From G963665925 sp963678925 (GTDB lineage: Bacteria; Bacillota; Clostridia; Peptostreptococcales; Acidaminobacteraceae), in the NCBI GenBank assembly GCA_963678925.1, contig OY787533.1, positions 1,984,001-2,048,000 of the forward strand: DNA of 64,000 nt, written 5' to 3'. Each line of letters opens with the position of its first letter. Positions within the stretch are counted from its first letter, which is position 1. Of this stretch, positions 8,036 through 15,125 are shown in pieces. The notes below the pieces were generated by a model. It saw only the letters and a program-made list of their open reading frames with translations. It was not told the origin of the DNA and did no database searches. Both the position numbers and the translations under genes were made by a program.

Positions 8036-8650
8036 ATGAATGTCATAGGATTATGCGGCAGTCCGCGCGAAGGGAATACGGAGTATTATGTCAGAGGTGT
8101 GCTTGGAGACCTTGCAGAGCTTGGCCATCAGACGGAGTTCATAAAGCTCAATCCCCTTGATATTGAACAGTGTCAAGGCTGCTACGGCTGCATAAAGCGC
8201 AAGAAATGCGTTCTTGAGGATGATTTCGACATGGTTTTCCAGGCCATGTCCCAAGCGGACTGTATTGTTGTCGGGTCACCGGTTTACAATGGGTCAATCA
8301 CGCCAAGACTCAAGGCTGTGCTCGACAGAGCCGGGTTTAGTGCCCGTTGGGTCAACAATAAGATGGAAACGAAAAAAGGGAAATATGATTGGGGCCAAAT
8401 GGTCTTTTCAAGAAAACTCTTCGCCCCAATCACGGTTGCCAGAAAGACGGGTCAGACCTTTGCACTGGCTCAGATGGCGCTGTGGGCATCGGTCAATGAC
8501 ATGGTTCTTGTCGGGTCAAACTACTGGACTGTAGGAACCGCAGGCACATCGGGTCTGGTCAATGCGTCAGAGGATGAAGAGGGCGAAAGCATTATGCGCC
8601 ATCTTGTGGAGAATCTGGACTATTTAGGCGCCAAACTCTACGGTGAGTAG
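8036..8650 (+). CDS. Iron-sulfur flavoprotein (Isf/NADPH-dependent FMN reductase family)
   Basis: A 204-residue flavodoxin-fold protein. The N-terminus GLCGSPREGNTEYY is the FMN phosphate loop, and the compact cysteine motif C-x2-C-x2-C-x5-C (CQGCYGCIKRKKC, near residues 44-56) is the [4Fe-4S] signature of archaeal and clostridial iron-sulfur flavoproteins. SPVYNGSITPRLKAVLDR is the usual second flavin-binding stretch. Such proteins carry electrons in anaerobes. It is the last gene of the symporter operon (24-bp gap) and ends at a strong hairpin terminator. Its partner is unknown; co-regulation suggests a redox step in catabolism of the imported compound. Confidence 0.85.
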   Translation: MNVIGLCGSPREGNTEYYVRGVLGDLAELGHQTEFIKLNPLDIEQCQGCYGCIKRKKCVLEDDFDMVFQAMSQADCIVVGSPVYNGSITPRLKAVLDRAGFSARWVNNKMETKKGKYDWGQMVFSRKLFAPITVARKTGQTFALAQMALWASVNDMVLVGSNYWTVGTAGTSGLVNASEDEEGESIMRHLVENLDYLGAKLYGE

Positions 8651-8661
8651 AAACACAGAAG

Positions 8662-8703
8662 AAAGCAGCCCGGTCTTGACTTAAGAGCCCGGGCTGCTTT
8701 TGT
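8662..8703. terminator. Bidirectional hairpin terminator between Isf and msrA
   Basis: AAAGCAGCCCGG (8662-8673) and CCGGGCTGCTTT (8689-8700) form a perfect 12-bp stem with a 15-base loop, with A-rich and T-rich flanks, between convergent genes. Confidence 0.85.
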
Positions 8704-8709
8704 GATTGC

Positions 8710-9186
8710 TTATGCATTCAGATTGATATGGCAGTAGCCATGGGGATTCTTCTGAAGGTATTTCTGGTGGTAGTCTTCAGCGGGATAATAGTAATTGAGC
8801 GGCTCGATTTCAGTGACAATCGGGTCGTCGTACGAGGCGCGTCGGCTGTTGACATAGCTTGTGATAATGGGCTCGTCTTCGGGGTCACTATAGTAGATGC
8901 CATTTCGGTACTGGTCGCCAATATCGGGTCCCTGCCGATTCCAGGCCGTTGGATCGACGATTCTGAAAAAGCGCTCCAGCAGCGTCTCCAAGCTGATGAC
9001 ATCGGGGTCATAGTTTATCTTTACCACTTCTGCATGACCGGTCAAGTGAGAGCATACCGCTTCGTAGGTCGGTTCCTGTGTTTTGCCATTGGCATAGCCA
9101 ACTTCAGTTGATAGAATACCGTCCAGCTGTCCATAGTAGGCTTCAACGCCCCAAAAGCAGCCGCCGGCTATTGTTATTGTCTTCAT
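8710..9186 (-). CDS. msrA: Peptide-methionine (S)-S-oxide reductase MsrA
   Basis: A 158-residue protein of normal MsrA length that reduces methionine-S-sulfoxide in free or protein form. The active-site motif GGCFWG (Cys10) is at the N-terminus, with VGYANG, TGHAEVV and DQYRNGIYY, and a C-terminal HGYCHINL whose Cys probably resolves the disulfide. A GGAG ribosome site lies before the ATG at 9186. It stands alone, convergent with the symporter operon. No MsrB domain is fused or adjacent. Confidence 0.95.
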   Translation of the reverse strand: MKTITIAGGCFWGVEAYYGQLDGILSTEVGYANGKTQEPTYEAVCSHLTGHAEVVKINYDPDVISLETLLERFFRIVDPTAWNRQGPDIGDQYRNGIYYSDPEDEPIITSYVNSRRASYDDPIVTEIEPLNYYYPAEDYHQKYLQKNPHGYCHINLNA

Positions 9187-9263
9187 GAAAACACTCCTTT
9201 AAGCTTCAAGTAATCAAACAGAACGAAACTCCGATTTCTCGGAGTTTGAAATTTGCATAGGTG

Positions 9264-9692
9264 CTACCTGACAATCAGTACCGGTACTTTTGCGTGGTGC
9301 ACAACTTTATTTGTTACAGATCCCAGTAGAAAGCGTTTGACCGCGCCCATACCATGCGTACACATGAGAATCAGGTCACAGTCATTCTTTTCGGCCGTAT
9401 CCAGAATAACCCCAGCGGGATTGCCCACGTCACTCATGAGTTCGATTTCAAAGGAAACCGGACCGATCTGTTCGCGGACATGCTTGAGGATTTCTCCGGA
9501 CTGCTTTTCAACAGAATAGGCATTTTCTAGAGGGTAGGCAGGATAATTGTTATACTCGGTAAGCGTTGGCAGTCCGTATACGTTCAAAAGAATGACCTTT
9601 GCACCATATTTATCACCGAATGACTTCAGATAGTCTATCAGCTTTTCGCATGTCTCTGATCCATCTACGGGAACAAGAATCTTTTTATACAT
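9264..9692 (-). CDS. Universal stress protein (UspA family)
   Basis: A 142-residue single Usp domain. It begins YKKILVPVDGSETCEKLI and carries the ATP-binding C-terminal motif G-x2-G-x9-GSVTNKVVHHAKVPVLIVR, so it probably binds ATP. The ATG at 9692 lies eight bases after AGGAGG; the GTG at 9701 would abut that site and is rejected. It is a monocistronic-looking gene between msrA and ung on the same strand. Its role in general stress survival is inferred from the family. Confidence 0.92.
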   Translation of the reverse strand: MYKKILVPVDGSETCEKLIDYLKSFGDKYGAKVILLNVYGLPTLTEYNNYPAYPLENAYSVEKQSGEILKHVREQIGPVSFEIELMSDVGNPAGVILDTAEKNDCDLILMCTHGMGAVKRFLLGSVTNKVVHHAKVPVLIVR

Positions 9693-9747
9693 TTCCGCCA
9701 CCTCCTACCTATTTTTTACCCTAAATGCTCAGGTGAAAACTCAGGAG

Positions 9748-10425
9748 TTAAATGTTTTCAATTTGCCAGTCAATGGGCGCATAACCGCACTGCTTGAGAA
9801 GTGCATTGGTCTTCGAAAAGTGGTGACAGCCCAGAAAGCCACGATGTGCGGAAAGCGGACTTGGGTGCGGAGCGCGCAGGATGAAATGCTGTTGTCCGGT
9901 AATCAGGCGGGCCTTTTCCTGTGCCGGTCTGCCCCAAAGAAGGAAGACGATCGGTTCCTCGCGTTCGTTGAGTAGCTCAATGACCTGATTGGTAAAGGTT
10001 TCCCATCCCTTGTTCTTGTGAGAATGCGCCTGTCCGGCCCGTACGGTCAGGACTGTGTTGAGCAGCATGACACCCTGACGTGCCCACTTTTCAAGATAGC
10101 CATTGTTGGGCAGAGTGCAGCCGAGGTCTGTCCCCAGTTCCTTGAAAATGTTGACCAGAGACGGCGGTGTCTTGACGCCTGGCTGTACGGAAAAGCACAG
10201 GCCATGTGCCTGACCGGGTCCGTGATAAGGGTCCTGTCCAATGATGACGACGCGGACATCCTTATAGGCTGTGTAGTGGAAGGCGTTGAAAATATTGTTC
10301 ATGTCGGGATAGATTTTGTGCGTTTTATATTCATGAACAAGAAATTGTCTCAGCTTGATGTAATAATCCTTTTGGAATTCGGCGTCCAGAATGGACTGCC
10401 AGTCATTTTCGAAGTGTGCGGCCAT
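9748..10425 (-). CDS. ung: Uracil-DNA glycosylase
   Basis: A 225-residue family 1 uracil-DNA glycosylase that removes uracil from DNA at the start of base excision repair. The catalytic water-activating motif GQDPYHGPGQAHGLCFSV (Asp in GQDPYH), the LLNTVLTVR stretch, LLWGRPAQ and the minor-groove loop HPSPLSAHRGFLGC are all intact. The ribosome site AAGGAGAG precedes the ATG at 10425. The LysR gene ends 26 bp upstream on the same strand, so read-through transcription is possible. Confidence 0.97.
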   Translation of the reverse strand: MAAHFENDWQSILDAEFQKDYYIKLRQFLVHEYKTHKIYPDMNNIFNAFHYTAYKDVRVVIIGQDPYHGPGQAHGLCFSVQPGVKTPPSLVNIFKELGTDLGCTLPNNGYLEKWARQGVMLLNTVLTVRAGQAHSHKNKGWETFTNQVIELLNEREEPIVFLLWGRPAQEKARLITGQQHFILRAPHPSPLSAHRGFLGCHHFSKTNALLKQCGYAPIDWQIENI

Positions 10426-10451
10426 GTGTCTCTCCTTTTCATAGTGTATGC

Positions 10452-11348
10452 TTATGCGTCCTCATTTGTTTTGTAGACAGCGCTGTCTGAGGCCATATCA
10501 ATGAAGGCTTGCAGTGCGCTGGAAATGTAGCGGTCCTTGTGGTAGGCCATTTGGGCGAGAATCTCATTTTCAAAGCCCAGTGAAAGACTGTCGGCGACAA
10601 GCAGGCCGGCTTGAATTTCAGATTCCACTGTCATTTCGGGCAGGAAGGTCACACCCATTCCATGAATGACAGACTGTTTGACGAGTTCAAGGCTCCAGGC
10701 CTCTACGGAATTTTCGAATTTTGTCCCTCGTGAGGTCAAATATTCCTCAAATATGTCTCTGAAGGTGCCCCCCTTTCTGGTGTTGATAATTCGAGAAATC
10801 CGCTCGCTCTGGGCATCTCTCTTCTGGAGGTAATCCGGCGTGGCGACAAAGACCATATCCACTTGACTCAGGACCTGCACATTGAGTTCAGGGGACTCGA
10901 TGGCCTTATCGATGATGAAGATAATATCGACTTCACCTGTATAGAGCTTGGGCTCAAGCTCTCTGTAGGGCGCGTTGATAAGGACGATTTCCACATCGGG
11001 GTACTGGGTGGAGTAGGCCTTGAAAAGAGGACCAAGCATGTAGAGGGCGATGGATTCCTCCGTGCCGATGCGAATGGTGCCCTTTGGCATCTGGCCATAG
11101 CCAGAAAGGGATTCGATGGCCTGGTAGGTATGGAGCAGTCTGTCGACCTGCTTTTCCAGCTGGCGTCCAAGCTCTGTAAGGATGATTTGTCGGCCAATGC
11201 GGTCGAAAACCTGGCCTCCAAGGGCCTCCTCTATGGCCTGGATGTGGGCGGTAATGGTGGACTGGGCATAGCCAAGGCTTTCACTTGCACGGGTGAAGCT
11301 GCCGGTTTCGATGATTTTTTTGAATGTGATAAAATTGCGTATTTCCAT
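10452..11348 (-). CDS. LysR-family transcriptional regulator
   Basis: A 298-residue LysR-type regulator with an N-terminal winged helix-turn-helix (RNFITFKKIIETGSFTRASE, residues 3-22, then YAQSTITAHIQAIE) and a periplasmic-binding-like effector domain from about residue 90. The effector is unknown. The upstream region (11349-11530) contains the dyad AACGAT-N7-ATCGTT just before a divergent sigma70 promoter, the usual arrangement for LysR control of a divergent gene. The only divergent gene is a 47-codon ORF, so the original target may have been lost. Confidence 0.9.
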   Translation of the reverse strand: MEIRNFITFKKIIETGSFTRASESLGYAQSTITAHIQAIEEALGGQVFDRIGRQIILTELGRQLEKQVDRLLHTYQAIESLSGYGQMPKGTIRIGTEESIALYMLGPLFKAYSTQYPDVEIVLINAPYRELEPKLYTGEVDIIFIIDKAIESPELNVQVLSQVDMVFVATPDYLQKRDAQSERISRIINTRKGGTFRDIFEEYLTSRGTKFENSVEAWSLELVKQSVIHGMGVTFLPEMTVESEIQAGLLVADSLSLGFENEILAQMAYHKDRYISSALQAFIDMASDSAVYKTNEDA

Positions 11349-11421
11349 ATAGGCACCTGATTTCTAGGGATGCTTTTTTCCTTCATTATTAATTATATCT
11401 TATTGTTATTATATCGAAAAA

Positions 11422-11440
11422 AACGATGGTTTCTATCGTT
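11422..11440. promoter_or_regulatory. Probable LysR operator (AACGAT-N7-ATCGTT)
   Basis: Perfect 6-bp arms flank seven bases. A further ATCG at 11413-11416 pairs with the internal CGAT at the same seven-base spacing. The dyad ends nine bases before the -35 box of the divergent promoter, a typical activation position. Binding is inferred from the adjacent LysR gene. Confidence 0.6.
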
Positions 11441-11449
11441 TATTTCAAT

Positions 11450-11478
11450 TTTACAAATGGTTTATCTGGCGTTATAGT
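11450..11478 (+). promoter_or_regulatory. Sigma70-type promoter divergent from the LysR gene
   Basis: TTTACA (11450-11455), a 17-bp spacer and TATAGT (11473-11478). Transcription would start near 11485 and reach the small ORF at 11531. Confidence 0.65.
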
Positions 11479-11530
11479 ATAAGTGTAGTAGATGGTGAAA
11501 TTGATTCTCAATTAAATGGGAGGTCATATC

Positions 11531-11674
11531 ATGGCGATATTGAATAAGATTTTCGGACGCAATGCATTTAAATCGGAAGGTAAGGCTGAGGTGGAGCACC
11601 TAATCGACACTGCCAGCAAAGAATACCTTGAAAAACAAAGGCTTGCTGCATCGGATACAAGAATTTTACTTTAA
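11531..11674 (+). CDS. Small ORF of 47 codons, function unknown
   Basis: The frame starts with an ATG seven bases after GGGAGG, downstream of a good sigma70 promoter and a LysR-type dyad, and ends with TAA at 11672-11674. The product begins MAILNKIFGRNAF, then has a mixed charged helix-like stretch (EVEHLIDTASKEYLEKQ) and no evident membrane segment, signal or cysteine. I do not recognise it. It could be a genuine microprotein, or the surviving N-terminus of a longer LysR target cut by the repeat-rich sequence that follows. Confidence 0.5.
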   Translation: MAILNKIFGRNAFKSEGKAEVEHLIDTASKEYLEKQRLAASDTRILL

Positions 11675-11721
11675 GTTTGAAATAAATAATTGTACCCCAC
11701 CCCTTATAAGCAATAAGACGC

Positions 11722-11758
11722 AAAACAAGACACCGCAGATGCGGTGTCTTGTTTTCTT
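11722..11758 (+). terminator. Strong hairpin terminator after the 47-codon ORF
   Basis: AAAACAAGACACCGC (11722-11736) and GCGGTGTCTTGTTTT (11741-11755) form a perfect 15-bp stem with loop AGAT and a T-rich end. Confidence 0.85.
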
Positions 11759-11779
11759 TCGAGAAAAGCAAAGAAATGC

Positions 11780-11843
11780 AGGATTTAGGAGCCAATGCCC
11801 TATTTGTGCTAGCACAAAAATAGGGCATTGGCTCCTAAATCCT
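11780..11843. repeat. Long inverted repeat (64 bp, near-perfect cruciform)
   Basis: Arms of about 30 bp (from 11780 and back from 11843) are complementary except for a two-base bulge, with GTGC-TA-GCAC at the tip. No coding frame crosses it convincingly. It resembles a small palindromic dispersed element or a strong bidirectional terminator; no flanking target duplication was identified. Confidence 0.7.
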
Positions 11844-11854
11844 ATATGGCGCGC

Positions 11855-12063
11855 AAAGCGACATGAGCAACTGCAAGTTGCTCTGTTTTTCTTTATCGGG
11901 AAGAAATAGACTGTGGGAAAGCGACATGAGCAACTGGCAAGTTGCTCTGTATTTCTTTATCGGAAAGAAAAGATTGTGGGAAAGCGACATGAGCAACAAT
12001 CTGAAGCTTGCTGACTTTGTCAACAAACTCAGCAACTAGCAACTTGCTCTGCAGGTCCCACAC
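11855..12063. repeat. Three tandem repeats of about 63 bp with internal hairpins
   Basis: Units at 11855-11917 and 11918-11980 are both 63 bp and differ at few positions. A third, diverged and longer unit runs from 11981 to about 12063. Each begins AAAGCGACATGAGCAAC and units 1-2 hold the hairpin GAGCAACT...AGTTGCTC. The units are contiguous, with no spacers, so this is not a CRISPR array. An open minus-strand frame across it is low-complexity and repeated, and is taken as fortuitous. Confidence 0.75.
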
Positions 12064-12075
12064 ACATTAAGATAC

Positions 12076-12104
12076 TTGACAGTTCACGTAATCGTGCTTA
12101 TGAT
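12076..12104 (+). promoter_or_regulatory. Sigma70-type promoter of the MATE gene
   Basis: TTGACA (12076-12081), a 17-bp spacer and TATGAT (12099-12104), about 60 bp before the start codon at 12163. Confidence 0.7.
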
Positions 12105-12162
12105 AATTCTGATATAGCGTGGGGAGACGTGGCACGAAGAAACAGGTAATGGGGATATAACG

Positions 12163-13548
12163 ATGAAAAAAACAGATTTGACAAAGGGCCCAATATTAAA
12201 GGGGCTTGTATTAATGGCGCTTCCTATTATGGGAACGTCCTTCCTGCAGATGGCCTATAATCTGACAGACATGATTTGGATAGGCCGTTTGGGCAGTCGT
12301 GCGGTTGCGGCTGTTGGAACAGCGGGATTTTTCCCCTGGCTCGGGTTTGCGATTATCCGCTTGAGCCAGATTGGTGCCGAGGTCTGGGTATCACAATCCG
12401 TTGGAAAACGGGATGAGGCCGGTGCCAGAAAGTACGCAAGAAGCGCGGTGCAGATGAATTTCATACTTGCAGCGCTGTTCACCTTGTTCATTATTGCCTT
12501 TCGGGATGGCTTGATTGGATTTTTCAATATTGAAGACACTTGGGTCAACGAACAGGCCATTGCCTACTTGGTGATTGTCGCCGGCGCCATGGTCTTTCAG
12601 TTTTCAAACCAGGTGTTTTCCGGTGTTTTCAATGGTTCTGGAGACAGTCGGTCGCCCTTCCTGATTAACACCATTGGCCTTGTAGCCAATATGGTTCTCG
12701 ATCCGCTGCTCATCTTTGGCGGCTTTGGAATCAAGGCCATGGGCGTGGTCGGCGCAGCATATGCAACAGCGGCTTCGCAGATTCTCGTATTTATTGTTTT
12801 CTGGTTTGTCATCAAGAGACAGACACGTGAGCTCTTTCATTTTCACATTTTTAAAAAGCCGGATTTTGATGCCATGCTGGACATATTCAAGACTGGTTTT
12901 CCCGTGGGGATCCAGAGTGGTGCCTTCACGATTTTCGCCATGATTATCGGGCGTGTCATTGCCACGTGGGGCCCCGTACCGATTGCAGTTCAAAAGGTCG
13001 GCTCTCAAATCGAGGCCATCAGCTGGATGACCGCAAGTGGTTTTTCAACAGCCTTGGGTTCCTTTACAGGTCAGAATTATGGTGCCAAACAGTGGGAGCG
13101 CATTAAGCAGGGCTATTATGTGGCCATGCGAATCATGACGGTTGTTGGAGTCTTTGCGACCCTTCTGCTCATTTATGGCGCAGAACCCCTGTTCAAGCTC
13201 TTCATTCAGGAACCGGAATCCGTAGCGGTAGGGGTAAGGTATTTGCAGATCCTTGGGCTTTCCCAGCTCTTCATGTGTATGGAAATTACCACAGCAGGAG
13301 CCTTCAACGGCCTGAACAAAACACTGCCGCCATCCTTTGTCAGTATCTTTTTCACGGGCCTGCGTGTGCCTGGTGCCATACTGCTCTCAAGCACCGCACT
13401 GCTTGGTCTTGAGGGTGTCTGGTGGAGCATCAGCATGACCAGTGTCATGAAGGGGATTGTTCTCTTTGTGTGGTTCATGGCCCTGCTTATGAAATCAAAG
13501 CTTACTGAGGACTGGAACCAGCCGGTTCAGGAACTGTGCTGCAAGTAA
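12163..13548 (+). CDS. MATE-family multidrug/cation exporter
   Basis: A 461-residue integral membrane protein with about 12 helices in two halves that probably exports organic cations or drugs in exchange for sodium or protons. The start PILKGLVLMALPIMGTSFLQMAYNL and the motifs WIGRLGSRAVAAVG, SGDSRSPFLINTIGL and FNGLNKT are typical of MATE proteins. GGGGAT precedes the ATG. It has its own promoter directly after the repeat region and ends at a structured terminator. No local regulator is evident. Confidence 0.93.
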   Translation: MKKTDLTKGPILKGLVLMALPIMGTSFLQMAYNLTDMIWIGRLGSRAVAAVGTAGFFPWLGFAIIRLSQIGAEVWVSQSVGKRDEAGARKYARSAVQMNFILAALFTLFIIAFRDGLIGFFNIEDTWVNEQAIAYLVIVAGAMVFQFSNQVFSGVFNGSGDSRSPFLINTIGLVANMVLDPLLIFGGFGIKAMGVVGAAYATAASQILVFIVFWFVIKRQTRELFHFHIFKKPDFDAMLDIFKTGFPVGIQSGAFTIFAMIIGRVIATWGPVPIAVQKVGSQIEAISWMTASGFSTALGSFTGQNYGAKQWERIKQGYYVAMRIMTVVGVFATLLLIYGAEPLFKLFIQEPESVAVGVRYLQILGLSQLFMCMEITTAGAFNGLNKTLPPSFVSIFFTGLRVPGAILLSSTALLGLEGVWWSISMTSVMKGIVLFVWFMALLMKSKLTEDWNQPVQELCCK

Positions 13549-13580
13549 ATAAAGTCACAGCTGACTTGCTGTAAATGCAT

Positions 13581-13672
13581 AACACCCGGACAATACTGCC
13601 GGAAACCGTCTTTATGAACCAGGTTCGTAAAGGCAGGAATCCCAAGGCAGAATCTGTCCGGGTGTTTTTTTA
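13581..13672 (+). terminator. Large structured terminator (copy 1 of a shared element)
   Basis: The outer 12-bp stem AACACCCGGACA (13581-13592)/TGTCCGGGTGTT (13655-13666) ends in seven or more T residues. Inside lie an 11-bp helix (CTTTATGAACC/GGTTCGTAAAG, one wobble) and pairing segments CTGCC/GGCAG. The flanks AAATGCATA before and GAATCTGTCCGGGTG at the end recur in the element at 61056-61143. Confidence 0.7.
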
Positions 13673-13703
13673 AAAGATTCACTTTCAAATAGGGTGTGCA
13701 GGA

Positions 13704-14858
13704 TCAATCCCTAATTTGCTTTTTTGACAGCCTGAAGTGCGGTGTCGTATTCATCTTGGTCTTCAGGCGATTGGTCCACTTGTGCAGGGGCGGTTTGCGC
13801 TTTGTATGCGTATGGCCTTCAGTCTTGTGGGGAAAGAGAACATTGAGAAGGTGAAGGGTCTTCTTGCCGTCCACAGCAAGGGATTCAACACACTCCTGGC
13901 AGTAGGTCAGGATGTGGTCCTGGGGTGATTCTGAGGCGCGTTTGGACCTGTGTGTCGAAGCGAGTTGGCTGCTGATCAGATCAAGCATGGCACCGGAACC
14001 GCAGCAGGAGGTTTGCGTCCTTGAATCCGAAAACTCATGAATCTCGATGCCAAGGTCCTGAATGATCCGTCTCACCGCGTCATGAACATGAGGCAGCTTG
14101 CGTGTGGGGCAAGGATCGTGGAGGGCAACAGAGTAGGAAAGCACTACAGACTTGCCGGCGACGGTCTCTGGAAGGCCGTTTTCATCGATGACCTCCCAGA
14201 TGGTCTTTACCGATATGTCAGGAAGCATTTTTGAAAGTGTGTTGTGGCAGTTCACGCACAGCACAATGATCTCCTCTGTGCCCATGCGCTCGAAATCGTG
14301 CTTCAGCTGTGCGGCATAGATTTCGAACTGGTCCATCATGCCCACGGAATATGTGGGATTGGCACAGCATTTCATAAAGGTTTCTGTCGGCTTCAGGCCA
14401 TTCAGATATTTGAGGACATACTGAATGACCTCGGGGTTGTCTGCTGCAATGGAACAGCCAGGAAACAGCAGGCTTTTGGTGTGCTTCATGCCAATAATCT
14501 GGGTGGAAAAAATGGGGGAAAAGCCACTGGATTGGTGAAAACTCAGAGCCGCTTTTCCAAACTCTGAAGGGTAGCCGAAGGTCTTGACGTAGTCCTTTTT
14601 TATATTGAAGAAGACTTCTTTGAGGTCAATGTTTTTGGGACAGACCTGGGTGCAGTAATCGCACAGGATACAGGAAAACGCCATGGCCTTGATCTGCTCG
14701 GCCTGATTCGGCGAAGCGGCGCTTAAAAAGTTCAGGAGCTCCTTTGGATTCTTGTAAAAATGGTCCAGCATGGGACAGTTTTTCTTGCACAGGCCACATC
14801 CGGTACAGTTTGCTGTGGCCTCTTCTATGAGTAACTGGGTATGATTGCTGTAAAACAT
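13704..14858 (-). CDS. Iron-sulfur protein with CCG domains (HdrB/GlpC/LutA-like)
   Basis: A 384-residue cytoplasmic protein. Two [4Fe-4S] ferredoxin motifs at the N-terminus (CTGCGLCKKNCP near residues 18-29 and CILCDYCTQVCP near 62-73) precede two CCG domains: LLFPGCSI...CCANPT, where the usual Gly is Ala, and HDPCP...SCCGSGAM. These domains bind non-cubane or [4Fe-4S] clusters and pass electrons in heterodisulfide reductase, glycerol-3-phosphate and lactate oxidases. No flavin or oxidase subunit is adjacent, so the partner is unknown. The ATG at 14858 has GGAGG six bases upstream. The C-terminal 40 residues are basic and unlike the rest. Confidence 0.82.
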   Translation of the reverse strand: MFYSNHTQLLIEEATANCTGCGLCKKNCPMLDHFYKNPKELLNFLSAASPNQAEQIKAMAFSCILCDYCTQVCPKNIDLKEVFFNIKKDYVKTFGYPSEFGKAALSFHQSSGFSPIFSTQIIGMKHTKSLLFPGCSIAADNPEVIQYVLKYLNGLKPTETFMKCCANPTYSVGMMDQFEIYAAQLKHDFERMGTEEIIVLCVNCHNTLSKMLPDISVKTIWEVIDENGLPETVAGKSVVLSYSVALHDPCPTRKLPHVHDAVRRIIQDLGIEIHEFSDSRTQTSCCGSGAMLDLISSQLASTHRSKRASESPQDHILTYCQECVESLAVDGKKTLHLLNVLFPHKTEGHTHTKRKPPLHKWTNRLKTKMNTTPHFRLSKKQIRD

Positions 14859-15125
14859 GCTTACCTCCGGGTTAAGGTGTCTATTTAAATACAATGCATT
14901 ATACAGCAAGGACAGGTGTTTGCATATATTTGACTTGGTGTATTGAAAATACGAATACAGAAGACTTGATCATAGAAAAATCAAATGGAACCTACCGTCG
15001 CGAATTGTCCTTGTGCACAGATACTGAAGGCATGAAAAAGAAAGCGGCAACTGTTTGCAATTTTTGGCCCACTTCGGTATTGTAAGGAATAAGAAACTTA
15101 TCCTAAATGGACAGGGGCGTATGAA

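Noticed and set aside
11835..12035. Minus-strand 66-codon open frame with repeated peptides
   Set aside because: It simply translates the tandem DNA repeats, has no ribosome site and no domain.
11855..12063. Repeat array resembling CRISPR
   Set aside because: The units are contiguous with no spacers, are 63 bp or longer, and no cas genes are present.
14894..15085. 63-codon plus-strand open frame before the LevR-type gene
   Set aside because: No ribosome site, no recognisable sequence, and it lies in the divergent promoter region.
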